Positions 32,260 to 41,687 are shown, numbered from the stretch's first letter. The stretch: 64,000 bases of DNA from Ancalomicrobiaceae bacterium S20 (GCA_040269895.1 CP158568.1:2450716-2514715), one strand, 5' to 3'. Numbers and translations are program-made. Notes: generated from the sequence alone by a model not told the origin.

Positions 32260-33759
32260 TCAGGCGACGGCGGCTTCGAGCGCGCGGCCGAAGCGGGCGG
32301 CGTAGAGGCTGCCGATCGCGGCCTCGATGTAGTCGAGCGCGTAGGCGTCGGTCGCCTCGATGCCGGCGGCGGTCAGCATGTCCTTCGGGCATTCGCCGAT
32401 CTTCGAGCAGAGCACGACCTCGACGCCTTCGAGCGCCGCGATCACGCCGTCGAGGGTCGCGTCTTCGCCGAAGCCGCCCATGCAGTAGTTCTCGACCTTG
32501 CGATGGCCGACGAAGGTGATGCCCTTCGCGTTGGCCTCGTAGACCTGGAACTCCTTGGCGTGACCGAAGTGCTCGTTGACGCGGCCGCCGCCCTTGGTCG
32601 CGACCGCGACCAGCAGCGCGGCGCCTTCAGCCGCAGCATCGCCCGCGACATCCTTGACCTCGGCGACCGCCGCCTTCTTGGCCTCGACGTGATCGCCGCG
32701 CTCCTTGGCGACGATCTCGCGATAGGCGGCGCGCTTGGCCGGATCGTAGGCGACCGCCTCAGGCAGCTGGTCGAGCGTGAACTCCTGGCCGCGGTCCTCG
32801 CCGAGCAGGCCGACCGCGTCGGCGCGGCACTGGCGGCAGTGCCGCATCAGCTTGGCACCGCCGTCGAGCTTGTTCTGCAGGGCCTTCAGCTCCATCGCGG
32901 TCGGGCCGCGCTGGCCGGTCAGGCCGTAGTGCGTGCCATGCGCCGGATCGGAGATCAGCGGCATGACATTGTGCAGGAATGCGCCGCGCTCCTTGACCCA
33001 CCGGTTGACCTCGACCAGATGCTCGTCGTTGATCCCGGGGATCATCACCGAGTTGATCTTGGTCAGGATGCCGCGCGCGGTCAGCATCTCGAGCCCGAGC
33101 ATCTGCCGCTCGTGCAGGATCTTGGCCGCCTCGACGCCGTGCCAGCGCTTGTGCTGGTAGAAGATCCAGGGATAGATCTTCGCGCCGATCTCAGGGTCGA
33201 CCATGTTGATGGTGATCGTCACGTGATCGACGTTCATCTCCGCCAGTTCGTCGACATGGTCCGGCAGCGCCAGACCGTTGGTCGAGATGCAGAGCTTGAT
33301 GTCCGGGATCTCCTTGGCGATCTCGGTGAAGGTCGCCTTGGACTTCTTCCAGTCGTAGCAGGCGTCGCCGGGGCCGGCGATGCCGAGCACGGAGAGCTGC
33401 GGCACCTCGTTGGCGACCGTGATCACCTTGCGCTTGGCCTGATCGGGCGTCAGCTTCTCGGAGACCACGCCGGGGCGGCTCTCGTTCGCGCAATCGTACT
33501 TGCGGTTGCAGTAATTGCACTGGATGTTGCAGGCCGGCGCCACCGCGACATGCATGCGGGCAAAATAGTGGTGCGCCTCTTCGGAATAGCAGGGGTGGTC
33601 CTTGATCCGCTCCCAGACATCCGCATCCATGTCGTCGGGCTTGGCGGACGAGCCGCAGGAGGACGAAGAACAGCCGCCGGACGTGGCAGCCTTCTGAAGC
33701 GCATCGACGTCGATCGGCTGGACCAGACTGTCGAGCGAGATCATCACGGGCTGGTTCAT
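32260..33759 (-). CDS. nifB: NifB, radical SAM FeMo-cofactor precursor synthase
   Basis: 499 aa. Builds the carbide-containing NifB-co (8Fe core). Radical SAM Cys motif is [10 protein letters not shown] near residue 79; further ligands occur in [10 protein letters not shown] and the [10 protein letters not shown] segment. A C-terminal NifX-like domain ([30 protein letters not shown]) is fused, as in most proteobacteria. Start 33759 ([10 protein letters not shown]) has GGGGAG upstream; the longer frame overlaps the promoter. Confidence 0.98.
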   Translation of the reverse strand: MNQPVMISLDSLVQPIDVDALQKAATSGGCSSSSCGSSAKPDDMDADVWERIKDHPCYSEEAHHYFARMHVAVAPACNIQCNYCNRKYDCANESRPGVVSEKLTPDQAKRKVITVANEVPQLSVLGIAGPGDACYDWKKSKATFTEIAKEIPDIKLCISTNGLALPDHVDELAEMNVDHVTITINMVDPEIGAKIYPWIFYQHKRWHGVEAAKILHERQMLGLEMLTARGILTKINSVMIPGINDEHLVEVNRWVKERGAFLHNVMPLISDPAHGTHYGLTGQRGPTAMELKALQNKLDGGAKLMRHCRQCRADAVGLLGEDRGQEFTLDQLPEAVAYDPAKRAAYREIVAKERGDHVEAKKAAVAEVKDVAGDAAAEGAALLVAVATKGGGRVNEHFGHAKEFQVYEANAKGITFVGHRKVENYCMGGFGEDATLDGVIAALEGVEVVLCSKIGECPKDMLTAAGIEATDAYALDYIEAAIGSLYAARFGRALEAAVA

Positions 33760-33796
33760 GTGAGCACTCCCCTCTGAGTGTGTCGGGGAGCAGGAT

Positions 33797-33812
33797 CGCA
33801 AACCGCATGCCA
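33797..33812 (-). promoter_or_regulatory. Sigma-54 promoter of the nifB operon
   Basis: Minus strand TGGCAT-GCGGT-TTGCG, with GG and GC ten bases apart, 38 bases before the nifB start. Confidence 0.8.
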
Positions 33813-33883
33813 GAATTTTTCTTCTTTAAATTCAGTCTCTTACGAAACGCATGTTGCGCTGCGACACCAATCCGACACGGGCG

Positions 33884-33899
33884 TGTCGGGATGGCGACA
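33884..33899. promoter_or_regulatory. NifA upstream activator site between nifB and the bestrophin gene
   Basis: TGT-CGGGATGGCG-ACA is a perfect TGT-N10-ACA, 72 bases from the nifB promoter. A perfect palindrome CCGACAC-GGGC-GTGTCGG (33872-33889) overlaps it. As the site is symmetric it could also serve the divergent bestrophin gene, for which no -24/-12 element was found. Confidence 0.8.
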
Positions 33900-34006
33900 A
33901 GGCGGCTGCGGCCTCGAGCGCGATTGCGCGAGGGCCCGACCCGGCCTTACTCATGGACAGGATGCAAGCGCGCGGGTGCCGGCCGGTCGGCGCGAGGGGG
34001 AGCCTG

Positions 34007-34942
34007 ATGATCGTTCGCGAACGTCCCAGCTTCGTTCGGCTGTTCTTCATCCTGCGCGGATCGATCATCCAGCGCATCTTCCCGCAGGTGGCGCTGGTCA
34101 TGGCGCTGACGGGGGCGATCGTCTGGGCGCATGCGGTGAAGCCCGGCCTCGTGCCGGCCTTCGACGGCGCGCCCTTCGCGCTGATCGGCATCGCGCTGTC
34201 GATCTTCCTCGGCTTCCGCAACAACGCCTGCTACGACCGCTGGTGGGAAGCGCGCAAGCATTGGGGCCATCTGGTCTCGGTGAGCCGCGATCTGGCGCGC
34301 CGGAGCCTGCTGATCGAGGTGCGGCGGCCAAGCGGCCAGGCGGCCCGCGCAAGACTGCTGCGGCTCGCGATCGGTTTCGCGCATGCGCTGGTCGAACATG
34401 TCCGCCCTTCGACCGCCACCACAGCGCAGGGCGGGACGGCGCTCGCCTACCTGCCCGAGCCTGAACGCGCGGGCTTCGGCACCAGCCGCAACCCGCCGGA
34501 CTTCATCCTGCGCCTGATCGGCCGCGAGCTCGCCGCGCTCCGGGCCGACGACACACTCTCCGACATCGAATTCGGCCTGTTCGACGCGGGCCTCGACCAG
34601 ATGGCCGGCGTGCTCGCCGCCTGCGAGCGCCTGCGCACGACGCCGATCCCGTTCGGCTACACGCTGCTCCTGCACCGCACGGCCTATCTGTTCTGTTTCC
34701 TGCTGCCGCTCGGCTTCGCCGACGTGCTCGGCTGGGGCACCCCGGTCATGACCGGGCTCGTCGCCTACACGTTCTTCGGCCTCGATGCGCTCGGCGACGA
34801 GCTCGAAGAGCCGTTCGGCACGCTGCCCAACGACCTGCCGATCCACGCCATCGCGACGACGATCGAGATCAATCTGCGCGAGGCGCTGGGCGAGACCGGC
34901 CTGCCGGCGCTGCCGCAGCCGGTCGATCACGTGCTGCTCTGA
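34007..34942 (+). CDS. Bestrophin-family anion channel
   Basis: 311 aa membrane protein. Bestrophin features: RPSFVRLFFILRGSI, hydrophobic segments at about residues 25-45 and 58-70, FLGFRNNACYDRWWEARKHWG, then FGYTLLLHRTAYLFCFLLPLGF and the cytosolic ALGDELEEPFGTLPNDLP. Bacterial homologues form pentameric cation or anion channels. Start ATG 34007 follows GGGGGAG; a longer in-frame start at 33851 would cross the NifA site. Divergent from nifB and upstream of nifE, it may be a passenger or may serve ion homeostasis in fixing cells. Confidence 0.88.
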   Translation: MIVRERPSFVRLFFILRGSIIQRIFPQVALVMALTGAIVWAHAVKPGLVPAFDGAPFALIGIALSIFLGFRNNACYDRWWEARKHWGHLVSVSRDLARRSLLIEVRRPSGQAARARLLRLAIGFAHALVEHVRPSTATTAQGGTALAYLPEPERAGFGTSRNPPDFILRLIGRELAALRADDTLSDIEFGLFDAGLDQMAGVLAACERLRTTPIPFGYTLLLHRTAYLFCFLLPLGFADVLGWGTPVMTGLVAYTFFGLDALGDELEEPFGTLPNDLPIHAIATTIEINLREALGETGLPALPQPVDHVLL

Positions 34943-34970
34943 AGCCCGGTTTGCGGCGCCGGACAGACGG

Positions 34971-34998
34971 CGTCCGGTTTCCGACAATGGCGTGTCGG
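34971..34998 (+). promoter_or_regulatory. NifA site (one mismatch) and palindrome upstream of nifE
   Basis: CGT-CCGGTTTCCG-ACA (34971-34986) differs from TGT-N10-ACA at one base. It overlaps CCGACA-ATGGCG-TGTCGG (34981-34998). Lies 72 bases before the -24/-12 element. Confidence 0.6.
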
Positions 34999-35057
34999 AT
35001 GCCCCGCGCCGCCCGATCGCCCGCCATCAACCTTCTGATGTTCTGAGTATTTTTTCC

Positions 35058-35074
35058 CTGGCACATCGCTTGCT
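35058..35074 (+). promoter_or_regulatory. Sigma-54 promoter of the nifE operon
   Basis: CTGGCAC-ATCGC-TTGCT, an essentially perfect -24/-12 promoter, 46 bases before the nifE start. Confidence 0.92.
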
Positions 35075-35119
35075 GAACGATCCCCGAACCCGTCGCGTCA
35101 TCGATCGGAGGGGATCGGC

Positions 35120-36670
35120 ATGTCGCTCACGAGCCGCATCCAGGACGTCTTCAACGAACCCGCCTGCGACAAGAACCAGGCCAAAGACGCCAAGGCGAAG
35201 AAGAAGGGCTGTTCGAAGCCGCTGACGCCCGGCGCGGCCGCCGGCGGCTGCGCCTTCGACGGCGCCAAGATCGCGCTGCAGCCGATCACCGACGTCGCGC
35301 ATCTGATCCATGCGCCGCTCGCCTGCGAGGGCAATTCCTGGGACAACCGCGGCGCCGGCTCGTCGGGCTCCGACCTGTGGCGCCGGTCGTTCACCACCGA
35401 CCTGACCGAGCTCGACGTGGTCATGGGCCAGGGCGAGCGCAAGCTGTTCAAGGCGATCCGCGAGATCGTCGAGGCGCACGCGCCGCCGGCGATCTTCGTC
35501 TATTCGACCTGCGTGACCGCGCTGATCGGCGACGATATCGAGGCCGTCTGCAAACGCGCCGGCGAGAAGTTCGGCCTGCCGGTCGTGCCGGTCAACGCGC
35601 CCGGCTTCGTCGGCTCCAAGAACCTCGGCAACAAGCTCGCCGGCGAGGCGCTGCTCGATCACGTGATCGGCACGGTCGAGCCGGACGACGCCTCGCCGCT
35701 CGACATCAACATCCTCGGCGAATTCAACCTCTCCGGCGAGTTCTGGATGGTGAAGCCGCTCCTCGAGAAGCTCGGCATGCGCGTGCGTGCCTGCATCCCG
35801 GGCGATGCGCGCTATCTGGACGTCGCCGCCGCGCACACCGCGCGGGCGACGATGATGGTCTGCTCGACGGCGCTCATCAATCTCGCCCGCAAGATGGAGG
35901 AGCGCTGGGGCATCCCGTTCTTCGAGGGCTCGTTCTACGGTGTCTCCGATACCTCCAACGCGCTGCGCCAGCTCGTGCGGCTGCTGGTCGCGCGCGGCGC
36001 CGAGCCCGCGCTTCTCGATCGCACCGAAGCCTTGATCGCCGAGGAGGAAGCGCGCGTCTGGCGCCGGCTCGCGGCGTTCCGCCCGCGGCTCGAGGGCAAG
36101 CGCGTGCTGCTCAACACCGGCGGGGTGAAATCGTGGTCCGTGGTCGCGGCCCTGCAGGAGGCGGGGCTCGAGATCGTCGGCACCTCGACCAAGAAGTCGA
36201 CCGACGAGGACAAGGAGCGCATCAAGCAGCTTCTGAAAGACGAGAAGCACGCCTTCGACAGCATGGCGCCGCGCGATCTCTACGCGCTGCTCGCCTCCAA
36301 CAAGGCCGACATCATGCTGTCGGGCGGCCGAACCCAGTTCATCGCGCTCAAGGCCAAGATGCCCTGGCTCGACATCAACCAGGAGCGCCACCACCCCTAC
36401 GCCGGCTACGACGGCATGGTCGAACTGGTACGCCAGATCGACATCGCGCTCAGCAACCCGATCTGGGACCAGGTGCGCGAACCGGCCCCGTGGGACGCCG
36501 ACGGCCGGATCGCGGCCAACGATCTCGGCCCCGATCTCGTCACCCCCCTGCTCGTCACGACCGTCAGGCGCAAGGTCGCCCAGACGGTCGCCGACGATGT
36601 CTCCCCCGCTGTCGCGGCGACCCGGCGAAAATTCGCCGGGACGGTCGCCGACGACATGGGCGAATGCTGA
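35120..36670 (+). CDS. nifE: NifE, FeMo-cofactor assembly scaffold alpha subunit
   Basis: 516 aa NifD-like protein that, with NifN, matures NifB-co to FeMo-co. Conserved: APLACEGNSWDNRG, STCVTALIGDD, NILGEFNLSGEFWM and the C-terminal INQERHHPYAGYDG. It starts with MSLTSRIQDVFNEPACDKN. The C-terminal tail carries an internal repeat: RRKVAQTVADD then RRKFAGTVADD, 19 residues apart, not expected in the family. Stop lies in front of nifN with a 14-base gap to its preferred start. Confidence 0.98.
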   Translation: MSLTSRIQDVFNEPACDKNQAKDAKAKKKGCSKPLTPGAAAGGCAFDGAKIALQPITDVAHLIHAPLACEGNSWDNRGAGSSGSDLWRRSFTTDLTELDVVMGQGERKLFKAIREIVEAHAPPAIFVYSTCVTALIGDDIEAVCKRAGEKFGLPVVPVNAPGFVGSKNLGNKLAGEALLDHVIGTVEPDDASPLDINILGEFNLSGEFWMVKPLLEKLGMRVRACIPGDARYLDVAAAHTARATMMVCSTALINLARKMEERWGIPFFEGSFYGVSDTSNALRQLVRLLVARGAEPALLDRTEALIAEEEARVWRRLAAFRPRLEGKRVLLNTGGVKSWSVVAALQEAGLEIVGTSTKKSTDEDKERIKQLLKDEKHAFDSMAPRDLYALLASNKADIMLSGGRTQFIALKAKMPWLDINQERHHPYAGYDGMVELVRQIDIALSNPIWDQVREPAPWDADGRIAANDLGPDLVTPLLVTTVRRKVAQTVADDVSPAVAATRRKFAGTVADDMGEC

Positions 36671-36684
36671 AGGAGACGCGCGAC

Positions 36685-38073
36685 ATGGCCACGGTTCTTC
36701 CGGTCTCCAAGGCGGCGGCGGTCAATCCGCTGAAATCCTCGCAGCCGCTCGGCGCCGCCTTCGCCTATCTCGGCGTCGACGGCGCGATCCCGCTGTTTCA
36801 TGGCAGCCAGGGCTGCACCTCCTTCGCGCTCGTGCTGTTCGTGCGCCATTTCAAGGAGACCATTCCGCTCCAGACCACCGCGATCGACGAGGTCGCGACC
36901 ATTCTGGGCGGCGCGGATCACCTCGAAGAGGCGATCCTGAACCTCAAGACGCGCACCAAGCCGAAGCTGATCGGCATCGCGACCACGGCGCTGGTCGAGA
37001 CGCGCGGCGAGGATTTCGCCGGCGATCTCGCGGTGATCAAGGCGCGGCGCGCCGAGGCCCTGGACGGCACCGAGGTGGTGCTCGCGCAGACGCCGGACTT
37101 CGACGGCGCCATCGAGGAGGGCTGGACCAAGGCGGTCCTCGCCATGATCGAGGGCATCACCGACCGGACGCCGGCGCGGACCGTCGAGCGCGACCGCGTC
37201 AACATCCTGCCCGGCTGGCATCTGACCGTCGGCGACATCGAGCATATCCGCGAGATGGTCGAGGCATTCGGGCTGCATCCGGTGATCCTGCCCGATGTCT
37301 CCGGCGCGCTCGACGGCACCGTGCCCGACCGCTGGATCCCGACCACCTATGGCGGCACCGCGATCGAGGACATCCGCACGCTCGGCGACGCGCGCCACAC
37401 GATCGCGATCGGCGAACACATGCGCGCGCCGGCGGCGAAGATCCAGGAGCTGACCGGAATCGAGTACTCGCTGTTCCGGCAGCTGACCGGCCTGAAGAGC
37501 GTCGACCGCTTCGTCACCATGCTGGCCGAGATCTCCGGCCGGCCGGTGCCGGCGAAAATCCGACGCCAGCGTGCGCAGGCGCAGGACGCGCTGCTCGACG
37601 GGCATTTCCATTTCGGGGGCAAGCGTGTCGCGATCGCCGCCGAACCGGACCATCTCTATGCGCTGTCGAGCTTCTTTCTCGGCATGGGCGCCGACATCCA
37701 CTGCGCGGTGACGACGACCGGCTCGTCGAAGATCCTCGAGCATGTGCCCTGCGACACCGTGCAGGTCGGCGATCTCGGCGACCTGGAACGGCTCGCCGAG
37801 GGCGCGGACCTGATCGTCACCCACAGCCACGGGCGGCAGGCGGCCGAGCGGCTCGGCATCCCGCATTTCCGCGTCGGCTTCCCGATCTTCGACCGGCTCG
37901 GCAGCCAGCACCGCGTCGCGGTCGGCTATCGCGGCACGCGCGATCTCATCTTCGAAGTCTCCAACATCTTCCAGGCGGCGCGGCGCGAGCCGACGCCGGA
38001 AAGCCTCGATCCGTTCCGCAACCGGGAGAACGACCATGAGCGCCGTCAGACGTCTGCAACTCGTGACCACTGA
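36685..38073 (+). CDS. nifN: NifN, FeMo-cofactor assembly scaffold beta subunit
   Basis: 462 aa NifK-like partner of NifE. Conserved NPLKSSQPLGAAFAYLG, FHGSQGCTSFALVLFVRHF and TTALVETRGEDF. Only part of the P-cluster cysteine set of NifK is kept, as usual for NifN. Start 36685 is set by AAGGAG 6 bases upstream; an ATG at 36664 overlaps the nifE stop and is less likely. Its 3' end overlaps nifX by 38 bases. Confidence 0.97.
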   Translation: MATVLPVSKAAAVNPLKSSQPLGAAFAYLGVDGAIPLFHGSQGCTSFALVLFVRHFKETIPLQTTAIDEVATILGGADHLEEAILNLKTRTKPKLIGIATTALVETRGEDFAGDLAVIKARRAEALDGTEVVLAQTPDFDGAIEEGWTKAVLAMIEGITDRTPARTVERDRVNILPGWHLTVGDIEHIREMVEAFGLHPVILPDVSGALDGTVPDRWIPTTYGGTAIEDIRTLGDARHTIAIGEHMRAPAAKIQELTGIEYSLFRQLTGLKSVDRFVTMLAEISGRPVPAKIRRQRAQAQDALLDGHFHFGGKRVAIAAEPDHLYALSSFFLGMGADIHCAVTTTGSSKILEHVPCDTVQVGDLGDLERLAEGADLIVTHSHGRQAAERLGIPHFRVGFPIFDRLGSQHRVAVGYRGTRDLIFEVSNIFQAARREPTPESLDPFRNRENDHERRQTSATRDH

Positions 38074-38527
38074 CGAGCCGAGCGGGCCGGAACGTCCGGC
38101 CGGCGCGGTCAGGATCGCGATCGCGACGCGCGACATGAAGGGGCTCAACGCCCATTTCGGCTCGGCGCCGAAATTCGCGATCTACGACGTCACCAAGGAC
38201 GGCGCGACCTTCGTCGGCGCGATCGCCTTCGACGACACGTCGGACGAGAGCGGCGCGCACAAGACCGACGGCGAGGACAAGATCGGCCCGAAGGTCGAGG
38301 CGCTGACCGGCTGTCACCTGCTGTTCTGCCTGGCGATCGGCGGCCCTTCGGCCGCCAAGGTGGTCTCGGCCAAGATCCATCCGATCAAGGTGCCGCAGCC
38401 CTCGCCGATCGAGGAGGTACTGGAACGCACCCGCGCCATGCTCGCCGGCTCGCCGCCGCCGTGGCTGCGCAAGGTGCTGGCCGAGGCCGGCATCGGCGCC
38501 GCGAAGCCGAGTTTCGAAGACGACTGA
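38036..38527 (+). CDS. nifX: NifX, FeMo-co precursor carrier
   Basis: 163 aa. The NifX/NafY-type core ([55 protein letters not shown]) binds NifB-co or VK-cluster on transfer to NifEN and apo-nitrogenase. Overlaps the end of nifN in another frame, with the start buried in nifN, so translation is coupled. Confidence 0.96.
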   Translation: MSAVRRLQLVTTDEPSGPERPAGAVRIAIATRDMKGLNAHFGSAPKFAIYDVTKDGATFVGAIAFDDTSDESGAHKTDGEDKIGPKVEALTGCHLLFCLAIGGPSAAKVVSAKIHPIKVPQPSPIEEVLERTRAMLAGSPPPWLRKVLAEAGIGAAKPSFEDD

Positions 38528-38541
38528 GAGAAGGATCCGCC

Positions 38542-39006
38542 ATGACCACCGCGACACTCGACCATCCGACCGGGCTCGACGCGCCCTTCGTGAAGACCCT
38601 CGTCCGGCTGGTCCGGGCCGAGGACAGCTACGGCACCTGGGAGGGGCGGTCCGACGCGGACCTGCTGCGCGACTTCATCGTCACCAAGGAGCAGCGCCGC
38701 GAGATCCCGATCATCGGCGATCCGGACCCGGACGTGCTGTGGCGGCTGGAGAAGTTCTATGCCGCGGTCGGCCTCGACATCGAGCGCGTCAGCGGCCGGA
38801 TCGCATCGCCGATGATGAAGATGAGCCACGAAGGCTTCGGCCGCGTGCTGCTGACCACCGGCCGCTTGGTCGTCGTGTCGAAGACGCTGCGCGACGTACA
38901 TCGCTTCGGCTTCGAGACCTTCGAGAAGCTCGGCGAGGCCGGCGGCAAGCTGGTCGCCGAGGCGGCCGAGTGGATCGCCAAGAACCCCGATCTCGCCGAC
39001 GCCTGA
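38542..39006 (+). CDS. NifX-associated nitrogen fixation protein (DUF269)
   Basis: 154 aa. DUF269 features: [47 protein letters not shown], and [16 protein letters not shown]. Found only with nif genes, nearly always right after nifX; role unproven. Start ATG 38542 with AAGGA upstream. Confidence 0.95.
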   Translation: MTTATLDHPTGLDAPFVKTLVRLVRAEDSYGTWEGRSDADLLRDFIVTKEQRREIPIIGDPDPDVLWRLEKFYAAVGLDIERVSGRIASPMMKMSHEGFGRVLLTTGRLVVVSKTLRDVHRFGFETFEKLGEAGGKLVAEAAEWIAKNPDLADA

Positions 39007-39038
39007 CCGTCCACCCGAACCCGCCCGGAGCGAAACCC

Positions 39039-39239
39039 ATGTCCGACATCGACGCGCTCAAGGCCGAGCTGAAAAAGCTCTCGGCCAAGGCGACCAACGC
39101 CAAGATGAACCTGCACGACCTCTCCGAGGATCTGCCGGTCAACTGGACGACGATCATGCAGGTCGCCCAGGCGACCTATGACGCCTTCGCCGCGCTCGAC
39201 GCGGCGCGCGCCAAGCTCAAGGAACTGGAGAGCGCGTGA
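39039..39239 (+). CDS. CCE_0567 family (DUF683) metalloprotein
   Basis: 66 aa, almost all helical: SDIDALKAELKKLSAKATNAKMNLHDLSEDLP then MQVAQATYDAF (quoted in parts). This small four-helix-forming family is linked to nif operons in cyanobacteria and proteobacteria, and a cyanobacterial member binds metal. Stop overlaps the ATG of the next ferredoxin gene (TGATG). Confidence 0.92.
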   Translation: MSDIDALKAELKKLSAKATNAKMNLHDLSEDLPVNWTTIMQVAQATYDAFAALDAARAKLKELESA

Positions 39240-39553
39240 TGAGCTACACGACCCGCGACGGCTCCACCTGGATGCCGGAATATCTGGTCTCGATCGACGG
39301 TGGCACCTGCATCGGCTGCGGCCGCTGCTACAAGGTCTGCTCGCGCGACGTGATGCACCTGCACGGCGTCGACGACGAGGGCGAGGTGCTCGGCAAGGTG
39401 ATCGAGGGCGAGGACGACGACTTCGACGGCGAGCTCAACCGCATGATCATGATCGTCGACAACGCCGGCGCCTGCATCGGCTGCGGCGCCTGCGCGCGCG
39501 TCTGCCCGAAGAACTGCCAGAGCCACGTCGCCGCCGACAGACTAGCGGCCTGA
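39239..39553 (+). CDS. fdxB: Nif-specific ferredoxin III
   Basis: 104 aa 2[4Fe-4S] ferredoxin with motifs CIGCGRCYKVC and CIGCGACARVCP separated by a long acidic insertion (GEVLGKVIEGEDDDFDGEL), the FdxB type that follows nifX-DUF269. Last gene of the nifE operon. ATG 39239 overlaps the preceding stop; an in-frame GTG at 39236 is possible. Confidence 0.95.
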   Translation: MSYTTRDGSTWMPEYLVSIDGGTCIGCGRCYKVCSRDVMHLHGVDDEGEVLGKVIEGEDDDFDGELNRMIMIVDNAGACIGCGACARVCPKNCQSHVAADRLAA

Positions 39554-39586
39554 GGCCTCTCTCCGAGAGACAGCTCCAAACGAAAC

Positions 39587-39613
39587 GGGCCGGCGATCAG
39601 CGATCGCCGGCCC
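39587..39613. terminator. Bidirectional terminator hairpin between fdxB and DUF2478 genes
   Basis: A 12-bp perfect stem, GGGCCGGCGATC with its complement, loop AGC. The genes on each side converge. Confidence 0.85.
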
Positions 39614-39644
39614 TTGTGCTGATCGAAGCCGAACCAGCAGCCGC

Positions 39645-40271
39645 TCACCCCACCTTGACCGGCCGGCGCGCGTCGGCGGCGGCTGCCGCCGCACGCCTCG
39701 CCTCCTGGAGGTAGATCGCGGCGCGGCGGCCATCGGTCTCGGCCCACCAGTCGCGCAGCACGCGCAAGCGGCAGGCGAGCAGCGTGCCGATGCCGCCGGT
39801 GAAGCGCAGCCAGGGTTCGACCGCCGGCCGCTTGATCGATGTCAGCACCGGCAGGCCGGCGGCGACCGCGGCGCCGAACTCGGAGCGGAGCCCGTGACCG
39901 GCCATCTCCTGCTTGGAGAATTTCGAGATCATCACCAGGTCGACACGCGCATCGACGGCACGGCCGATGCGCGCGGAGGCATCGGCGAGCGCGGCGGAAT
40001 CGAGCGTGCAGGAGGTCGCGCCGGGCCCCAACTTCTGCTTGATCGGGAACACGTCGCCGGTCATCAGGTCGAGCACGCGGATCTGCCCCGGCTCGGTGTC
40101 CTCGTCGGGCGGCAATTGCACGATGCCGCCGATGCGGCGCCCGGCGGCGCGCAGCTCGTCGGCGAAGAAGCACATCAGATGGTCGACCGCGACGCCGTCG
40201 TCATAGACGAGCGCGGCGAGTTCGAAGGCATCGACCATGTCGGGTACACCGCGATCATCTCCGGTCTGCAT
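39645..40271 (-). CDS. DUF2478 family protein, molybdenum-linked
   Basis: 208 aa. Sequence FELAALVYDDGVAVDHLMCFFADELRAAGRR, GGIVQLPP, ISKFSKQEMAGHGLRSEF and PVLTSIKRP fits DUF2478, often next to molybdate transporter or mop genes in alphaproteobacteria. It has a P-loop NTPase-like order without a clear Walker A. Start 40271 has GGAGGA 8 bases upstream. Divergent from mop; both may respond to the same upstream region, though no minus-strand -24/-12 element is seen. Confidence 0.8.
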   Translation of the reverse strand: MQTGDDRGVPDMVDAFELAALVYDDGVAVDHLMCFFADELRAAGRRIGGIVQLPPDEDTEPGQIRVLDLMTGDVFPIKQKLGPGATSCTLDSAALADASARIGRAVDARVDLVMISKFSKQEMAGHGLRSEFGAAVAAGLPVLTSIKRPAVEPWLRFTGGIGTLLACRLRVLRDWWAETDGRRAAIYLQEARRAAAAAADARRPVKVG

Positions 40272-40337
40272 CGGCCGTTCCTCCGCCGGGCCCCGTTCGG
40301 GGCATCATCCTGTCGTCAGTCGTCGTTCGGGTCGTTT

Positions 40338-40353
40338 TGTCGGGTCTCCGACA
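40338..40353. promoter_or_regulatory. NifA upstream activator site upstream of mop
   Basis: TGT-CGGGTCTCCG-ACA, a perfect and fully symmetric site (TTGTCGG-GTCT-CCGACAA). It lies 133 bases before a candidate -24/-12 promoter. Confidence 0.8.
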
Positions 40354-40486
40354 AGAGCGCGCGGCAAGACCGGCGCCCGACGATCCTCCGCAAGAGCCGG
40401 GCCAAAGCCAAGCCCGAAACGCTAGTAGGAACAACGTATGGCGACGGGGAGCCATGCCTCATACGATATGGCTCGGAGACAAGGGA

Positions 40487-40502
40487 CGGCCTAGAAATTG
40501 CT
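40487..40502 (+). promoter_or_regulatory. Candidate sigma-54 promoter of mop-modD
   Basis: CGGCCT-AGAAA-TTGCT keeps GG-N10-GC and a good -12 element but a weak -24 element. It is 66 bases before the mop start. Confidence 0.55.
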
Positions 40503-40567
40503 CGTCCCGATCCGGAAGGCCGCGCCTGTCCCTCCCCCTCCGCGCGGCCGTAGAGGAGAACCGACAC

Positions 40568-40777
40568 ATGAAGCTTTCCGCCCGCAACATCCTGAAGGGC
40601 AAGGTCGCCGCCATCACCACCGGCGCGACGACCACCATCGTCAAGATCGAGATCGCCGAAGGCTTCGTGATCTCCTCCTCGATCACCAACGAGGCGGCCA
40701 AGGATCTCGGCCTCGCCGTCGGCGGCGAGGCCTATGCGGTGATCAAGTCCTCCGACGTGATCATCGGCGTGCCGTGA
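40568..40777 (+). CDS. mop: Molybdenum-pterin binding protein (molbindin, single TOBE domain)
   Basis: 69 aa cytoplasmic molybdate-binding protein. The Mop fold is evident: LSARNILKGKVAAITTGATT, IVKIEIAEGFVISSSITNEA and AVIKSSDVIIGV. Hexameric molbindins store or buffer molybdate. The NifA site upstream implies extra molybdenum capacity when nitrogenase is made. Stop overlaps the GTG start of modD. Confidence 0.96.
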   Translation: MKLSARNILKGKVAAITTGATTTIVKIEIAEGFVISSSITNEAAKDLGLAVGGEAYAVIKSSDVIIGVP

Positions 40778-41610
40778 TCTCGGCTTCCGACATCGAGCGT
40801 CTGATCGCCGAGGATGTTCCCTCCGGCGATCTGACCACCGAGGCGCTGGGCATCGCACGATGCCCGGCGCGCATGATTTTCATGGCGCGCAGGACGATGG
40901 TCGCCGCCGGCATCGATGTCGCGGTCAGGATCCTCAACGCGGCCGGCGGCGAAGCGAACGCGATCGTGGTCGACGGCTTCCGCGCCACGCCCGGCACGCC
41001 GCTGCTCGATGCGCAAGGGTCGGCCGGCGCGCTCCACCGCAGCTGGAAGGTCGCGCAGACGCTGATCGAGATCGCCTCGGGCATCGCGACCGCGACCGGC
41101 GAAGTGCTGGATGCCGCCCGCGCCGCCTATCCGGCCGCACGCGTCGCCTGCACGCGCAAGACCATGCCCGGCGCCCGGCTCCTGTCGCAGCTCGCCGTGC
41201 GCGCGGGCGGCGGCATCCTGCATCGGCATGGGCTGTCGGAGACGATCCTGGTCTTCGCCGAACACCGCGCGTTCCTCCCCGACCTGACACTCGCCGAGAT
41301 CGCGACGCGCCTGCGGATCGAGCAGCCGGAGAAGACGCTCGCCATCGAGGTCGGTGACGTCACCGAAGCGATCGCCGCCGCCGAGGCCGGCTTCGACACG
41401 ATCCAGCTCGAGAAGTTCACGCCCGGCGAGGTCGAAACCGTGGCGACCGCCTTCGCCACGGCCGGGCTGACCGCGACCATCGCGGCGGCCGGCGGCATCA
41501 GCCCCGAGAACGCCGGATCTTATGTCCGCGCCGGCGCCAAGCTGCTGGTGACGTCCTGGCCCTACACGGCGCGGCCGCGCGACGTCGCGGTCACACTCGG
41601 GCCGCGCTGA
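40774..41610 (+). CDS. modD: ModD, molybdenum-associated NadC-like protein
   Basis: 278 aa homologue of quinolinate phosphoribosyltransferase: DIERLIAEDVPSGDLTTE, ACTRKTMPGARLLSQLAV, HRHGLSETILVF, AIEVGDVTEA, and the C-terminal AAGGISPENAG. ModD proteins are encoded in mod operons and are of unproven function. A GTG start at 40774 overlaps the mop stop (GTGA), so it is translationally coupled to mop. The catalytic set of NadC is only partly evident by eye. Confidence 0.9.
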   Translation: MISASDIERLIAEDVPSGDLTTEALGIARCPARMIFMARRTMVAAGIDVAVRILNAAGGEANAIVVDGFRATPGTPLLDAQGSAGALHRSWKVAQTLIEIASGIATATGEVLDAARAAYPAARVACTRKTMPGARLLSQLAVRAGGGILHRHGLSETILVFAEHRAFLPDLTLAEIATRLRIEQPEKTLAIEVGDVTEAIAAAEAGFDTIQLEKFTPGEVETVATAFATAGLTATIAAAGGISPENAGSYVRAGAKLLVTSWPYTARPRDVAVTLGPR

Positions 41611-41687
41611 CCGACACCGCAGCGGGCGCGCCCCGAGCGCCGGCGCCACCTTCGGATCAATACGGACGCCGCTGCCGCGGCTCCGCT

